NCBI GenBank assembly: GCA_964588705.1 | Contig: CAZPQV010000017.1 | Span: forward strand, 1 to 41,169 | From: CAZPQV01 sp964588705 | Lineage (GTDB): Bacteria; Bacteroidota; Bacteroidia; Flavobacteriales; Weeksellaceae | DNA: 41,169 bases | Direction of reading: 5' to 3' | In this document: piece after piece, positions 39,743-41,169 of the stretch | How positions within the stretch are numbered: the stretch's first letter is position 1 | Layout: every line of letters starts with the position of its first letter | The notes under the pieces: model-generated | Databases searched by the model: none | Told to the model about the DNA's origin: nothing | What the model saw: only the letters and a program-made list of their open reading frames with translations | Program-made: the position numbers and the translations under genes

Positions 39743-40771
39743 TTATTTAGCCGGATATTTTTCAAGTAAAGCCTGCAGAATTGCCCAGGTTTCCACATCC
39801 ATAACACCATCATATCTCTCCGGACGGAAACGATACTGGAATGCTTCAATGGTTAGCTTCGTGGTGTTATCTACAGTTCCAGTAGGCATTATGCCATAAC
39901 CAAACTGATTTAAGAATGTTTGATATTTGAAAATAAATGTCGAATTGTTGGATTGAATATAAAATTCTTCAGGATTAATCTCGTTAAGATATTTCATCTT
40001 AGTGGCATCATCGTACCACATTCCAAGCCCATATTCTGTATAAAGTCTTTTCCAAGGGAATAGAGGTCCCGGATCCTGTTTTCTGGTAGGTGCAACGTCC
40101 GAATGTCCTAAAATATTTTCCGGCAAAATCTGATAACGGTTTGCAATGTCTTTCACTAAAGCTGCCACTTTCTTGAATTGCCATTCCGGATAAGGATAAA
40201 AGGTCTTTCCTCCACTCGAATTACTGATATAACCCGGATTCACGATTTCAATTCCGATAGAAGTATCGTTAAGGTTTTCAATTTTTCTCCAATAGCTTAT
40301 TCCCGAGTGATATGCACGTTTGTTTTCATCCACCAACTGGTAAATCTCTTTATCATTTGAATCGTTTACCAGATAATGAGAACTCACACTTTGTTCGGTA
40401 AGAACACGAACCGACCTGTCCTCGTCCAAAGCGGTATAGTGAAGGATAATATATCTCTGACGAAAGTTTTGCCCCACCGATGGAAAAAATGTCTTGGTAA
40501 TTCTAAAATGATCCGGGTCCGCAGAAACGATTGATCCATGGCTGATGGTGTTGTCATTCTTTGATGCATCCCCAATATTTATCTTGAAAAAATCGTGTTG
40601 CCCCTGATGCTGAACTTGCGGTTTTTGAGTGACCACAGGTTTTGTTTCGGCTGGTTTTGCCGGTGTTGTAGCAACCGGTTTAGGAGCGGTTGTAACTTTT
40701 TTCACGGGCTTTTGCGGAGCACAGGAAAAAACAACTATTCCTAATCCGATGATTAATAACGAATTACGCAT
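39743..40771 (-). CDS. N-acetylmuramoyl-L-alanine amidase, lipoprotein
   Basis: A 342-residue peptidoglycan amidase of the AmpD/AmiD (amidase_2) type. Lipobox VFSC (Cys17), a Pro/Lys/Thr-rich linker (20-55), the amidase domain (about 90-245) with zinc ligands His111 (IILHYTAL), His223 (LGHSDVAP) and Asp233 (RKQDPGP), and a C-terminal peptidoglycan-binding domain (about 265-338, FLNQFGYGIMPTGTVDNTT). Outer-membrane anchored, it should recycle or clean up peptidoglycan fragments. Single-gene unit. Confidence 0.94.
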   Translation of the reverse strand: MRNSLLIIGLGIVVFSCAPQKPVKKVTTAPKPVATTPAKPAETKPVVTQKPQVQHQGQHDFFKINIGDASKNDNTISHGSIVSADPDHFRITKTFFPSVGQNFRQRYIILHYTALDEDRSVRVLTEQSVSSHYLVNDSNDKEIYQLVDENKRAYHSGISYWRKIENLNDTSIGIEIVNPGYISNSSGGKTFYPYPEWQFKKVAALVKDIANRYQILPENILGHSDVAPTRKQDPGPLFPWKRLYTEYGLGMWYDDATKMKYLNEINPEEFYIQSNNSTFIFKYQTFLNQFGYGIMPTGTVDNTTKLTIEAFQYRFRPERYDGVMDVETWAILQALLEKYPAK

Positions 40772-40800
40772 AATAAGTGATTTTAAGTGATTATTGAAGC

Positions 40801-40808
40801 CAAAAATA
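40801..40808 (-). promoter_or_regulatory. Candidate -7 element of the amidase gene
   Basis: TATTTTTG on the minus strand matches TANNTTTG; start near 40795 with a leader of about 23 nt. Confidence 0.5.
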
Positions 40809-40830
40809 CAAAAAAAATTAAGTTATTTTT

Positions 40831-40862
40831 TTTGGTTAATATCTAAAACGTTCTTATATTTG
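40831..40862 (+). promoter_or_regulatory. Promoter of the tRNA cluster
   Basis: TTTG (40831-40834), exactly 20 nt, TATATTTG (40855-40862): the same arrangement as the purA promoter. Start near 40869, about 35 nt before tRNA-Ser. Confidence 0.78.
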
Positions 40863-40903
40863 CACTCGCAATTAGAGAAAAGCAGTTCTTAAAAAAATTG
40901 CAA

Positions 40904-40988
40904 GGAGGGTTGCCGGAGTGGTTAACGGAGCAGTTTGCTAAACTGTCGACGCGCAAGTGTCGCGTGGGTTCGAATCCCACACCCTCCG
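40904..40988 (+). tRNA. tRNA-Ser (anticodon GCU)
   Basis: An 85-nt class II tRNA: acceptor GGAGGGT/ACCCTCC with discriminator G, anticodon loop TTGCTAA, a long variable arm (GACGCGCAAGTGTCGC) and T arm GTGGGTTCGAATCCCAC. CCA is not encoded. Confidence 0.97.
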
Positions 40989-41001
40989 CAACCGGTTAAC
41001 T

Positions 41002-41076
41002 CGGGGCGTAGCGTAGTCCGGTCATCGCGCCTGGTTTGGGACCAGGAGGTCGCAGGTTCGAATCCTGCCGCCCCGA
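41002..41076 (+). tRNA. tRNA-Pro (anticodon UGG)
   Basis: A 75-nt tRNA: acceptor CGGGGCG/CGCCCCG with discriminator A, anticodon stem CCTGG/CCAGG around TTTGGGA, T arm GCAGGTTCGAATCCTGC. It is 13 bp after tRNA-Ser. Confidence 0.97.
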
Positions 41077-41083
41077 CAAAATT

Positions 41084-41108
41084 AACCGTCCTCAAAAGGC
41101 GGTTTTTT
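41084..41108 (+). terminator. Terminator between tRNA-Pro and tRNA-Arg
   Basis: AACCG..CC and GG..CGGTT with a one-base bulge form a hairpin ending in eight T. It separates the Ser-Pro unit from the following tRNA-Arg. Confidence 0.75.
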
Positions 41109-41124
41109 TGACAACATATTTTTA

Positions 41125-41169
41125 GGGTGCGTAGCTCAGCTGGATAGAGCATCTGCCTTCTAAGCAGAC
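41125..41169 (+). tRNA. tRNA-Arg (anticodon UCU), cut by the window edge
   Basis: The 5' part GGGTGCGTAGCTCAG through the anticodon arm TCTGC-CTTCTAA-GCAGA is present; the anticodon is TCT. The variable, T and 3' acceptor arms lie beyond the window. Confidence 0.9.

Noticed and set aside
40922..41152. 76-codon minus-strand ORF at the right end
   Set aside because: It lies entirely over tRNA-Ser and tRNA-Pro; its protein is translated tRNA sequence.

Overview
The window is chromosomal DNA from a low-GC Bacteroidota, most likely family Weeksellaceae (Chryseobacterium/Kaistella/Epilithonimonas type). This rests on protein sequence character (GSCFA protein, DUF5683 and DUF6438 proteins, WbqC protein, the very long LepB with an extra N-terminal domain, TonB with a glycine/proline-rich linker), on promoters of the Bacteroidota type (TTTG, about 20 nt, TANNTTTG), and on the near absence of Shine-Dalgarno sequences. 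The species cannot be fixed from sequence reading alone. No rRNA, CRISPR array or intact insertion sequence was seen.

Left edge (1-2015): the end of an integrated element. A partial minus-strand ORF runs off the window, followed by a tyrosine recombinase gene, a palindrome-rich 250-bp control region and a tandem pair of tRNA-Asp genes, the likely attachment target. From 2097 the core genome begins with trxA and a cysteine desulfurase.

3747-7396 is a compact minus-strand operon that looks like the mycobacterial decaprenyl-phosphoryl-arabinose pathway: UbiA-type polyprenyl-phosphate phosphoribosyltransferase, DprE1-like FAD oxidase, DprE2-like SDR, and a HAD-IB hydrolase that could supply the missing 5-phosphatase. 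This is the most interesting system in the window. The DprE1 homologue has Ala at the position of the benzothiazinone-target Cys387.

7479-18645 holds envelope and housekeeping genes, all on the minus strand: an OmpA/Gly-zipper lipoprotein with a lipocalin-like lipoprotein, an S8 protease with a WbqC protein, the conserved block parA-parB-DUF5683-dapB-lepB, tonB and purA. A hairpin between parA and tonB carries two perfect inverted DnaA boxes. 18661-18800 is a structured intergenic repeat.

19120-23379 (plus strand): hpt, adk, obg, a DUF6438 lipoprotein and an RhlE-like helicase with a TTG start. 23476-32232 (minus): tatD, GSCFA, polyprenyl diphosphate synthase, a PiT/DUF47 phosphate transport pair, a DbpA-domain DEAD-box helicase, and a TlpA-like thioredoxin with a GH13 lipoprotein.

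32343-39650 is a small surface-glycan region: FkbM methyltransferase and a polysaccharide flippase on the plus strand, converging on a minus-strand operon aspA-GT2-amidohydrolase-glycosyltransferase. The right end has a lipoprotein amidase and a tRNA cluster (Ser-GCU, Pro-UGG, Arg-UCU cut by the edge).
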